The notes under the pieces are model-generated. The model worked only from the letters and a program-made list of their open reading frames with translations. It was not told where the DNA came from and ran no database searches. Positions 8,290 through 15,129 of a DNA stretch of 33,795 nt are shown in pieces (position 1 is the stretch's first letter; each line of letters begins with the position of its first letter). The stretch is taken from the NCBI GenBank assembly GCA_020024475.1, contig JAHHTS010000024.1:1-33795 (forward strand). Reading direction: 5' to 3'. This DNA comes from Oscillospiraceae bacterium (GTDB lineage Bacteria; Bacillota; Clostridia; Oscillospirales; Ruminococcaceae). Made by a program: the position numbers and the translations under genes.

Positions 8290-8330
8290 TTATTTATTGA
8301 TAACCACGAATATAAAGGAGATGTTTTATA

Positions 8331-8618
8331 ATGGCTAACATTAGACCAATATCAAATAGAGTTGTATTAAAGGAACTCGAAAAACAAGTTACAACTAAAT
8401 CAGGACTTATTCTTTCACAATCAGCTGATGATGAAGCCTCACAGTATTTAGTAGTAGCAGTAGGAAATGGTTTGTATACAGATGGTAATGTTCAACCAAT
8501 GGAAGTTAAAGTTGGTGATAAAGTTTTTGTTGATAAATATGCGGGTAATGCAGTAAAACTTGATGGCGAAGACTATTTGGTAGTTTGTGAACATGAAATT
8601 CTTGGTATTATTGAATAG
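8331..8618 (+). CDS. groES: Co-chaperonin GroES (Cpn10)
   Basis: This 95-residue protein is the lid of the GroEL chamber. It has the family core: IRPISNRVVLKELEKQ at the start, the mobile loop TTKSGLILSQSADD where Hsp10 contacts GroEL, GDKVFVDKYAGNAVKLDGEDYLVVCEHEILGII at the end. AAAGGAGATG lies before the ATG. It is first in the groESL operon, with groEL 20 bases downstream, under a promoter covered by a CIRCE-like element. Confidence 0.97.
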   Translation: MANIRPISNRVVLKELEKQVTTKSGLILSQSADDEASQYLVVAVGNGLYTDGNVQPMEVKVGDKVFVDKYAGNAVKLDGEDYLVVCEHEILGIIE

Positions 8619-8638
8619 ATGAAAAGAGGTTGATATAT

Positions 8639-10264
8639 ATGGCAAAGAAAATTATTTATGGTCAGCAGGCAAGAGAAAGCCTTCAGAAGGGTATAGACAC
8701 ACTTGCAGATACAGTAAAAATAACACTTGGACCAAAAGGTAGAAATGTAGTACTTGAAAGAAAATTTGGTTCACCACTTGTAACAAATGATGGTGTTACT
8801 ATCGCAAAAGAAATTGAACTTAAAGATTCATTTGAAAATATGGGTGCTCAAATGCTTCGTGAAGTTGCAACAAAAACAAATGATGCAGCTGGAGATGGTA
8901 CAACAACAGCAACAGTTCTTGCTCAGAGTCTAGTAAAAGAAGGAATGAAGAATGTAGCAGCTGGTGCAAATCCAATGGACATTAAACGCGGTATTGCAAA
9001 AGCTTGTGATACAGCAGTTAAAGCTATAATTTCAAATAGCCAAGCAGTAAGCGGAAGCGAAGATATCGAAAGGGTAGCAACTGTTTCTGCACAGGATAGT
9101 TATGTAGGTAAACTTATTGCTGAAACCATGAACAAAGTAGGCAAAGAAGGTGTAATTACTATTGAAGAAAGTAAAACAGCTGAAACATACTCAGAAGTTG
9201 TAGAAGGTATGCAGTTTGATCGTGGTTATATTACGCCATACATGGTAACTGATAGTGAAAAAATGGAAGCTGTTATTGATGATGCTTATCTCCTTATAAC
9301 AGATAAAAAGATTTCTAACATTCAAGAAATTCTTCCATTGCTTGAAGAAATTGTTCAGAATGGCAAAAAGCTTGTTATTATAGCAGACGATATAGAAGGC
9401 GAAGCATTGTCAACACTTATTGTTAATAAGCTTCGTGGCACATTTACTTGTGTTGCAGTTAAAGCACCTGGCTTTGGCGACAGAAGAAAAGAAATGCTTA
9501 TGGATATTGCAATTCTTACAAATGGTACAGTTATTAGTGAGGAACTTGGCTATGAGCTTAAAGAAACAACAATGGAAATGCTTGGCAGAGCAAGACAAGT
9601 AAAAGTAACAAAAGAAACAACAACTATTGTTGATGGTTCAGGCAATAAAGAAGAAATTCAAAATAGAATTGCACAGATTAAAGCACAGATGGAAAATGTT
9701 TCATCAGACTTTGATAGAGAAAAACTTCAGGAACGTCTTGCTAAACTTGCAGGTGGAGTAGCAGTTCTTAAAGTTGGTGCTGCAACAGAAGTTGAAATGA
9801 AAGATAAGAAACTTCGCATTGAAGATGCTCTTTCAGCAACTAAAGCAGCGGTTGAAGAAGGTATAGTTGCCGGTGGTGGTACAGCTCTTATAAATGCAAT
9901 TCCAGCAGTTAAAGAATTGTGCGAAGCACTTACAGGCGATGAAAAAACAGGAGCCCAGATTTTGCTTAGAGCACTAGAAGAACCAGTACGACAGATCGCA
10001 TTTAACGCAGGTCTAGAAGGAAGTGTAATTATTGATAAGATTATGACAAAATCTGAAGTAAATTACGGATTTGATGCTCAAAATGAAGTATATGGCGATA
10101 TGCTAAAAGAAGGAATTGTGGATCCTACTAAAGTTACCCGTTCAGCACTTCAGAATGCTTCAAGTGTAGCAGCAATGGTTCTCACAACAGAAAGTCTTGT
10201 TGCTGATGATGAGGAAGAAGTAAAAGCAAATGCTAATATGGGCATGGGCGGAATGGATTACTAA
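8639..10264 (+). CDS. groEL: Chaperonin GroEL (Cpn60)
   Basis: This 541-residue, full-length chaperonin forms the double-ring ATPase that folds proteins with GroES. It carries the ATP-site signature GDGTTTATVL at about 85-94, with the conserved Asp at 86, and LGPKGRNVVLE at about 30-40. The later signature AAVEEGIVAGGGTAL is present and the C-terminus is the usual Gly-Met tail (GMGGMDY). The start is the ATG at 8639 (MAKKIIYG), which follows AGAGG; a TTG at 8630 in frame is too close to that site. A bidirectional terminator follows. Confidence 0.98.
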   Translation: MAKKIIYGQQARESLQKGIDTLADTVKITLGPKGRNVVLERKFGSPLVTNDGVTIAKEIELKDSFENMGAQMLREVATKTNDAAGDGTTTATVLAQSLVKEGMKNVAAGANPMDIKRGIAKACDTAVKAIISNSQAVSGSEDIERVATVSAQDSYVGKLIAETMNKVGKEGVITIEESKTAETYSEVVEGMQFDRGYITPYMVTDSEKMEAVIDDAYLLITDKKISNIQEILPLLEEIVQNGKKLVIIADDIEGEALSTLIVNKLRGTFTCVAVKAPGFGDRRKEMLMDIAILTNGTVISEELGYELKETTMEMLGRARQVKVTKETTTIVDGSGNKEEIQNRIAQIKAQMENVSSDFDREKLQERLAKLAGGVAVLKVGAATEVEMKDKKLRIEDALSATKAAVEEGIVAGGGTALINAIPAVKELCEALTGDEKTGAQILLRALEEPVRQIAFNAGLEGSVIIDKIMTKSEVNYGFDAQNEVYGDMLKEGIVDPTKVTRSALQNASSVAAMVLTTESLVADDEEEVKANANMGMGGMDY

Positions 10265-10289
10265 TTTATTTATCATATAGAAATATAAT

Positions 10290-10327
10290 AAAAATCTCTC
10301 TTATATTAGTTTACAAGAGAGATTTTT
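10290..10327. terminator. Intrinsic terminator of groESL
   Basis: A 13-base perfect inverted repeat (10290-10302 with 10315-10327), A5 on the left and T5 on the right, with a 12-base loop. It ends the groESL transcript. Confidence 0.9.
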
Positions 10328-10537
10328 ACTTTTAATTATACATATGAACATTAGTATATATTATATGTATGATGCCATGTTTCAAAACAAAAGCCCTACT
10401 ACTGACATATCTAATAATTAGTAGTACCAAAAAAGAATATTAAGCCACTGATTCCAAGCAATAAGGAATTGATGGCTGTTTATTTAGTTTTCTAATGGTT
10501 AAATATAATTTAAATAGTACATTTTTCGTTTGACTAT
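10328..10537. other. Non-coding patch with two inverted repeats
   Basis: No gene is visible. TACTACT near 10397 mirrors AGTAGTA near 10421. A second hairpin, 10444-10455 with 10465-10476, has nine Watson-Crick pairs and two G-T pairs. With the transposase remnant to the right, these may be decayed parts of an insertion element. No clear target-site duplication was found. Confidence 0.4.
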
Positions 10538-10693
10538 TTAATCTATGTTATCACGCCTACAATGATGAAAGTGTGATAACATTACATCTTTAAATGTGCT
10601 AAAGAAATGTTCAATAGCAGAGTGGTCCATTGGTGTATTTGTGAATGACATATGTCTGTTTTTCATTCCAAACTCATCAAACTTTCGCCAGGT
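10538..10693 (-). pseudogene. IS3-family-like transposase remnant
   Basis: About 51 codons read WRKFDEFGMKNRHMSFTN, then TPMDHSAIEHFFSTFKDVM, ending at a stop. This matches the end of the DDE integrase core of IS3/IS150-type transposases (EEYGIRQSMSRKG..DNA..ESFFGTLK), including the catalytic Glu in AIEHFF. The rest of the enzyme is missing: upstream (to about 10780) the frame shifts and carries stops. No intact element ends can be defined. It is clearly a dead fragment. Confidence 0.6.
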
Positions 10694-10777
10694 AAATTTC
10701 TTAACACTAATGCAAGTTTTTCTTCTTTCATATAGTTTGTGTTGTTTCCATCTTTTGCTTTACCCGTTTTGTCATAA

Positions 10778-10814
10778 AAAAAGATAGTAGACTATTTTTG
10801 TGTCTACTATCTTT
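10778..10814 (-). terminator. Intrinsic terminator of mscS
   Basis: A 13-base perfect inverted repeat (10782-10794 with 10802-10814) and a 7-base loop. On the minus strand it is followed by T7, and it lies about 30 bases past the mscS stop. Confidence 0.85.
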
Positions 10815-10846
10815 ATATCATTTCATTTTAAGACCTGTTTTTATTT

Positions 10847-11926
10847 TTATTGACCATTGTAAATTGTCATACTATTAAATGCAAAGTCAGTGTCATATTT
10901 TGAAACGACATCCATAATCATAAACTGAACTTTTTCTTTCAGCGCAGTATGCTCGGAAAGGGGAATTAGGTATGAATTATAGCTGATTTTTATATCAAGA
11001 CTTGATGAAGAAAATTTATCAAATCTAACTAAAACACTGTCAGTTTTTATACCATCCATTTTTTCGATATTTGATTTTATGTCTGAGCATATACTTTGCA
11101 ATGTCTCTTTTGAAGTAGTGTAAACAAGACCAATGACTATATTAGTTTTACGCATATTCATTTTTGTCCAGTTTGTTACACTGTCACTACTTAATTTATT
11201 ATTCGGTACAGCAATAAGAGCATTATCAAATGTTCTTATACGGCAAGAGCGAAAATTCATCTCTTCAACAATACCTTCCATAGAACCAACGCTTATCCAG
11301 TCACCTATTTCAAAAGGTTTATCTGTTAAAATGACAAGACCTGAAAAAAAGTTCGATGCTGTATCTTGGGCAGCAAGAGCAAATGTCAAACCAGAAAGTC
11401 CAAGACCAGTTATAACACCTGACACATCGTATCCAAATTCATTTAATATTATAACAAAAGTGAAAATAATAATAAGTGATTTTGCTAGGTTGGAAAAAAA
11501 CCTGATTATGGTTGTATTGAGTCCTCCAAATTTTGATTGAATATTATCAAAAATAACGGGAACATTCGAAACGAAATTTTTTGCAGATATACTTACGAAT
11601 ACAATCAACAAAACTTTAAAAGCTTTGTTCATGAAAGAGATAATAAAAAAAGAAATACTATTATTAAATGGAATATAGTTTATAGCACACCATAACCCCA
11701 AAAAACGTATAAAATATACTATGGGATTTGTAAAACTGTGTACAAATGCTTTTTGAATATTCTCTTTTTTTATATGGAAAATAAATTTGAAAATATTAGG
11801 AGAATACTTGTTAAATAAATTGGAAGCAAAATAAAAAGCACAGAACAAACCAGCTGAAATAACTATTTTGACTAGTAAATTTTGAATAGATTCAATTAAA
11901 AAAAGTGAAGAAAACCAATTAAACAT
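10847..11926 (-). CDS. mscS: Small-conductance mechanosensitive channel (MscS family)
   Basis: About 359 residues. MscS channels open under membrane tension to release solutes during osmotic downshock. The pore helix and beta domain are clear: GVITGLGLSGLTFALAAQDTASNFFSGLVILTDKPFEIGDWISVGSMEGIVEEMNFRSCRIRTFDNALIAVPNNKL, with several extra N-terminal membrane segments. The start is the ATG at 11926 (MFNWFSS), preceded by GAGG. The frame stays open upstream to 12184, but that would run antisense through the FMN riboswitch and its stretch is not MscS-like. It is transcribed away from the riboflavin transporter gene and ends at its own terminator. Confidence 0.92.
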   Translation of the reverse strand: MFNWFSSLFLIESIQNLLVKIVISAGLFCAFYFASNLFNKYSPNIFKFIFHIKKENIQKAFVHSFTNPIVYFIRFLGLWCAINYIPFNNSISFFIISFMNKAFKVLLIVFVSISAKNFVSNVPVIFDNIQSKFGGLNTTIIRFFSNLAKSLIIIFTFVIILNEFGYDVSGVITGLGLSGLTFALAAQDTASNFFSGLVILTDKPFEIGDWISVGSMEGIVEEMNFRSCRIRTFDNALIAVPNNKLSSDSVTNWTKMNMRKTNIVIGLVYTTSKETLQSICSDIKSNIEKMDGIKTDSVLVRFDKFSSSSLDIKISYNSYLIPLSEHTALKEKVQFMIMDVVSKYDTDFAFNSMTIYNGQ

Positions 11927-11956
11927 TATAAGTACCTCATATAAAATATTGTAAAT

Positions 11957-11985
11957 AATATAACATTTATCACAATTTAAGTAAA
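11957..11985 (-). promoter_or_regulatory. Candidate promoter for mscS
   Basis: On the minus strand TTTACT (11985-11980), 17 bases, then TATATT (11962-11957). The -35 box is weak. It is back-to-back with the ribU promoter. Confidence 0.35.
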
Positions 11986-11999
11986 GAGTACTAAAATTG

Positions 12000-12028
12000 T
12001 TGACAAAAATACAAAAAAAGACTATACT
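12000..12028 (+). promoter_or_regulatory. Sigma-A-type promoter for ribU
   Basis: Perfect TTGACA at 12000-12005, a 17-base spacer and TATACT at 12023-12028, just upstream of the FMN aptamer. Confidence 0.85.
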
Positions 12029-12037
12029 AATTATAGT

Positions 12038-12149
12038 CTGTTTCAGGGCGAGGTGTGATTCCTCACCGGTGGTAAAGTCCACGACTGCCTTATGGCACTG
12101 ATCCGGTGAAATTCCGGAACCGACGGTATAGTCCGGATGAAAGAAACGA
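12038..12149 (+). ncRNA. FMN riboswitch aptamer (RFN element)
   Basis: The RFN consensus blocks appear in order: TTCAGGGCGAGGTG, ATTCCTCACCGGTGGT, then ATCCGGTGAAATTCCGG, CCGACGGTATAGTCCGGATG and AAGAA. The closing helix P1 pairs GTTTC (12040-12044) with GAAAC (12143-12147). It lies upstream of the riboflavin transporter and is followed by a terminator, so FMN binding should stop transcription. Confidence 0.96.
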
Positions 12150-12172
12150 TTACTATAATTTTGTAGTATTGT

Positions 12173-12202
12173 GCCCTTTTGCATTTGCAGAAGGGCTTTT
12201 TT
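12173..12202 (+). terminator. Expression-platform terminator of the FMN riboswitch
   Basis: GCCCTT (12173-12178) pairs with AAGGGC (12191-12196), followed by T6. A competing weak hairpin TACTA/TAGTA (12151-12155 with 12164-12168) lies between aptamer and terminator. Confidence 0.85.
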
Positions 12203-12270
12203 ATTACAAAAAATCTTATTTCATTATTCTTGAAATAGACCTCTATATAAATTATTTGGAGGTATTTCTA

Positions 12271-12861
12271 ATGAGAAAAACAAACAACAAAACAACAAAA
12301 CTTGCAGGTACAGCTATGCTAGCGGCTCTTTCAACAGTACTTATGTTTTTTAGCTTTAATGTGCCACTTATGCCATCGTTCATTAAAATGGACTTTTCAG
12401 AATTACCGGCGCTTATAGCTTCCTTTGCTTATGGACCAATATATGGCATAGCAGTATGTTTTATAAAAAATATGATAAATCTTATGGCAACAACTACTGG
12501 AGGAGTTGGTGAATTGTCAAACTTTATACTAGGTGTATTATTCGTTACTCCTGCAGGTATAATTTATAGTAAATTAAGCAATAAAAAAGGAGCAATATTA
12601 GGAGCTTTTTTTGGAGCTGTGATAATGGCTTTCAGCAGTATTATTACTAACTATTTTATTGTGTATCCTGTATACACTGTGTTTATGCCGATGGAAACTA
12701 TTATTGGAATGTATAAAGCAATATTGCCTACAATTGATAATCTCATAGAAGCGCTTGTGATTTTTAATATGCCATTTACATTTATCAAAGGAATGATAAT
12801 TTTTGCAATTTCAACAGCAATATATGGTTCGTTATCAATTATATTAGGTAAGAAAAAATAG
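12271..12861 (+). CDS. ribU: Riboflavin ECF transporter substrate-binding subunit RibU
   Basis: A 196-residue membrane protein of the ECF S-component type, which binds riboflavin and docks on a shared EcfAAT energizing module not present here. The family pattern is seen in LAGTAMLAALSTVLMFF near the start, then PSFIKMDFSELPALIASFAYGPIYGI, KNMINLMATTTGGVGELSNF and the closing FNMPFTFIKGMIIF. The FMN riboswitch directly upstream strongly supports riboflavin as substrate. The start is the ATG at 12271, preceded by TTGGAGG; the in-frame extension to 12106 lies within the riboswitch and is rejected. Confidence 0.93.
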   Translation: MRKTNNKTTKLAGTAMLAALSTVLMFFSFNVPLMPSFIKMDFSELPALIASFAYGPIYGIAVCFIKNMINLMATTTGGVGELSNFILGVLFVTPAGIIYSKLSNKKGAILGAFFGAVIMAFSSIITNYFIVYPVYTVFMPMETIIGMYKAILPTIDNLIEALVIFNMPFTFIKGMIIFAISTAIYGSLSIILGKKK

Positions 12862-12879
12862 AAAAACAAAAAATAATGC

Positions 12880-12908
12880 TTGACAAATATATTATCTAAT
12901 GGTATACT
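12880..12908 (+). promoter_or_regulatory. Sigma-A-type promoter for metK
   Basis: Perfect TTGACA at 12880-12885, 17 bases, TATACT at 12903-12908; the SAM aptamer begins about 20 bases later. Confidence 0.85.
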
Positions 12909-12928
12909 CATTTAGTAAATTGAATTTA

Positions 12929-13022
12929 ACTTATAAAGAGTGACTGAGGGACTGGCCCTATGAAGTCCGGCAACCTGCAAAAGCAAGGTGCCAAATCCAG
13001 CGGTAAAAGCCGAGAGATAAGT
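12929..13022 (+). ncRNA. SAM-I riboswitch (S-box)
   Basis: The S-box blocks are present in order: AGAGTGACTGAGGGACTGGCCC, ATGAAGTCCGGCAACC, AAGGTGCCAAATCCAGCGG and GAGAGATAAG. Helix P1 pairs ACTTAT (12929-12934) with ATAAGT (13017-13022). SAM binding should favour the terminator that follows, giving feedback on SAM synthase. Confidence 0.97.
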
Positions 13023-13029
13023 ATTTATG

Positions 13030-13058
13030 CTCACAGGTTTTCACCTGTGAGTTTTTTT
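13030..13058 (+). terminator. Expression-platform terminator of the SAM riboswitch
   Basis: CTCACAGGT (13030-13038) pairs perfectly with ACCTGTGAG (13043-13051) around TTTC, followed by T7. Confidence 0.92.
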
Positions 13059-13141
13059 ATAGTATGTTTATAGTATAGATAAAAGGAAATAGGTTGAATT
13101 CAAATAATTCAGTTATACAAAATAAAAAGGAGAAAAAGAAA

Positions 13142-14293
13142 ATGTCTAGAGTGTTTTTTACATCAGAATCAGTGACAGAAGGACATCCAGATAAAATCGC
13201 CGATCAGATTTCTGATGCAGTACTTGATGAAATTATGGCTAATGATCCAGATGGTCGTGTAGCATGTGAAACGGCAGTTACAACAGGTATGGTTGTTTGT
13301 ATAGGAGAAATCACAACAAAACATAATGTGAATATTCCTGAAATTGCAAGAAAAGTTATAAAAGATATTGGGTATGACAGAGCAAAATACGGTTTTGACT
13401 GTGAAACATGTTCGGTTATTACATCGATTGATAAACAGTCAGCAGATATTGCGCTTGGTACAAATGATGATGTTGGTGGTGCAGGTGACCAGGGTATGAT
13501 GTTCGGATTTGCGTGTGATGAAACAAAAGAACTTATGCCTTTGCCAATTTCTCTTGCACATAAACTTGCAAAAAAACTTACAGAAGTTAGAAAAAATGGT
13601 ACACTTTCATACCTTCGTCCAGATGGAAAAACACAGGTAACAATAGAGTATATTGATGATGTTCCAGCTAGAGTTGATACAGTTGTTGTTTCAAGCCAAC
13701 ATTCACCGGAAATCTCTCTTGAACAGATTCGTGTGGATATAATTGAAAATGTCATCAAACCTATTATTCCCTCTGAGCTTATGGACAAAGAAACGAAATT
13801 CTTTATAAATCCAACAGGTCGTTTTGTAGTTGGTGGACCACAGGGTGACTCAGGCCTCACAGGTAGAAAGATTATTGTTGATACATATGGCGGATATGCT
13901 CGTCATGGTGGCGGTGCTTTCTCTGGTAAAGACCCTACTAAAGTGGATAGAAGTGCTGCTTATGCCGCAAGATATGTTGCAAAAAATGTTGTAGCTGCTG
14001 GCCTTGCAAAAAAATGCGAAGTTCAGATTGCTTATGCTATTGGTGTTGCAGAACCAGTTTCAGTCCTTGTTGAAACATTTAATACTAACACTGTTCCTGA
14101 ACACAAAATAGAAGAAGCAGTATCAAAAGTATTTGATCTCCGTCCACAGGCAATTATTGACACTTTAGATTTACGCAAACCTATTTATCGTCAGTTGTCT
14201 GCTTATGGTCATATAGGTCGTGAAGATCTTGGAGTAAAATGGGAGAATACGGATAAAGTGGACGAACTTATTACTGCAGTAAAAACATTATAA
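13142..14293 (+). CDS. metK: S-adenosylmethionine synthase
   Basis: Makes S-adenosylmethionine from methionine and ATP in the cytoplasm. The 383 residues match the family length. Signatures include GHPDK at 14-18, GAGDQGMMFG at 113-122 (the ATP/methionine motif) and the phosphate-loop-like GGGAFSGKD at 256-264. The start is the ATG at 13142 with AAAAGGAG before it; an in-frame TTG at 13094 is too early. It is a single-gene unit under a SAM-I riboswitch and ends at a strong terminator. Confidence 0.98.
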   Translation: MSRVFFTSESVTEGHPDKIADQISDAVLDEIMANDPDGRVACETAVTTGMVVCIGEITTKHNVNIPEIARKVIKDIGYDRAKYGFDCETCSVITSIDKQSADIALGTNDDVGGAGDQGMMFGFACDETKELMPLPISLAHKLAKKLTEVRKNGTLSYLRPDGKTQVTIEYIDDVPARVDTVVVSSQHSPEISLEQIRVDIIENVIKPIIPSELMDKETKFFINPTGRFVVGGPQGDSGLTGRKIIVDTYGGYARHGGGAFSGKDPTKVDRSAAYAARYVAKNVVAAGLAKKCEVQIAYAIGVAEPVSVLVETFNTNTVPEHKIEEAVSKVFDLRPQAIIDTLDLRKPIYRQLSAYGHIGREDLGVKWENTDKVDELITAVKTL

Positions 14294-14301
14294 TAAGATA
14301 A

Positions 14302-14339
14302 AATAAAAGAGTAGAATATTCTACTCTTTTATTTTTTAT
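14302..14339. terminator. Intrinsic terminator of metK
   Basis: AATAAAAGAGTAG (14302-14314) pairs with CTACTCTTTTATT (14321-14333) around AATATT, then a T-run. Confidence 0.9.
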
Positions 14340-14356
14340 ATAAATTTTATTAATTT

Positions 14357-14410
14357 GTTGTTGACATTAAATAATGAACAACTGTATACTATTTATTATA
14401 ATAATGAACA
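14357..14410 (+). promoter_or_regulatory. tetR-RND operon promoter with candidate operator repeats
   Basis: TTGACA at 14361-14366, an 18-base spacer and TATACT at 14385-14390. The arms GTTGTT (14357-14362) and AACAAC (14377-14382) form an inverted repeat over the -35 box and spacer. AATAATGAACA occurs twice, at 14370-14380 and 14400-14410, exactly 30 bases apart, bracketing the -10 box. These are plausible sites for autorepression by the TetR protein; that role is inferred. Confidence 0.65.
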
Positions 14411-14421
14411 GAGGTTTATTT

Positions 14422-15129
14422 ATGGCGCAAAAATTAAAAGATGATTTAAGGTTAAGAATAGAGCAATCTGCGTTAGATGTTATGATAGAGAATGGAATTG
14501 AAAATTGTAATATGCGTTCTATAGCACATAGGGCAGGGTGTACAACAGGAAATTTATATAGGTATTTTGAAAATAAAGAGCAACTTATATTTTCGATTAT
14601 TATGCCAATTATGGAAAGATTGAATGAATTGATTTCTAATGAAACTGAAGGTACATTACAATTACTTCAAGGTGAACTTAGATTTCCTAAATCAGAAAAT
14701 AATCAAAAGCCTTCAGAATATTTCACATCAATTATGGAACTAAAGCTTTATAATGTACTATCTAAATTAGGAAACGAGGTCAAAAAACACCCAAAGAGAA
14801 TGAAAATACTTATAAATGCTAATTATGTAAATGAAAAATTGATTGAATGGGCAATTGAATTGTTTAAGACTATTTTTTATGAATGTTTTGAAATAAACAA
14901 AAATTATAAAGTAAATATTGATATATTTATAGTGGTTTTAATTAAAAACTTTTGCAATGGGTTACTACAAATTTTTAAGGAAACAGAAAATTTACCACAG
15001 TCAATATATCAAAAAATGGTAGAAATGTATTTAAATATGCAATTGAGTGGAATAAGAACGCTAATTGACAAGAAAATTGAAGAAGGTATAATAATCCCAC
15101 TTAAAGAGGTTTTTGACTATGAGTATTAG
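14422..15129 (+). CDS. TetR/AcrR-family transcriptional regulator
   Basis: A 235-residue protein. The N-terminal DNA-binding domain is typical: ALDVMIENGIENCNMRSIAHRAGCTTGNLYRYFENKEQLIFSI at about 18-60, with the helix-turn-helix at about 31-51. The C-terminal ligand domain is not conserved enough to name a ligand. The start is the ATG at 14422, with AGAGG eight bases upstream; the longer frame from 14374 lies inside the promoter. It is first in an operon with the RND adaptor and pump, and overlaps the adaptor start by 11 bases, so it most likely controls that pump and itself. Confidence 0.88.
   Translation: MAQKLKDDLRLRIEQSALDVMIENGIENCNMRSIAHRAGCTTGNLYRYFENKEQLIFSIIMPIMERLNELISNETEGTLQLLQGELRFPKSENNQKPSEYFTSIMELKLYNVLSKLGNEVKKHPKRMKILINANYVNEKLIEWAIELFKTIFYECFEINKNYKVNIDIFIVVLIKNFCNGLLQIFKETENLPQSIYQKMVEMYLNMQLSGIRTLIDKKIEEGIIIPLKEVFDYEY

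Noticed and set aside
10548..10579. GTTATCAC / GTGATAAC inverted repeat
   Set aside because: It lies within the coding remnant of the transposase and has no T-tract or element boundary; probably chance.
10596..10787. 63-codon forward frame
   Set aside because: Antisense to the IS3-type remnant and no ribosome site.
11927..12184. N-terminal extension of mscS by 86 codons
   Set aside because: It runs antisense through the FMN riboswitch and its terminator, has no MscS similarity, and a good ribosome site precedes the ATG at 11926.
12106..12270. N-terminal extension of ribU
   Set aside because: It lies within the riboswitch; TTGGAGG precedes the ATG at 12271.
13204..13860. 218-codon minus-strand frame opposite metK
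   Set aside because: No ribosome site or recognisable domain; it is the shadow of a highly conserved gene.
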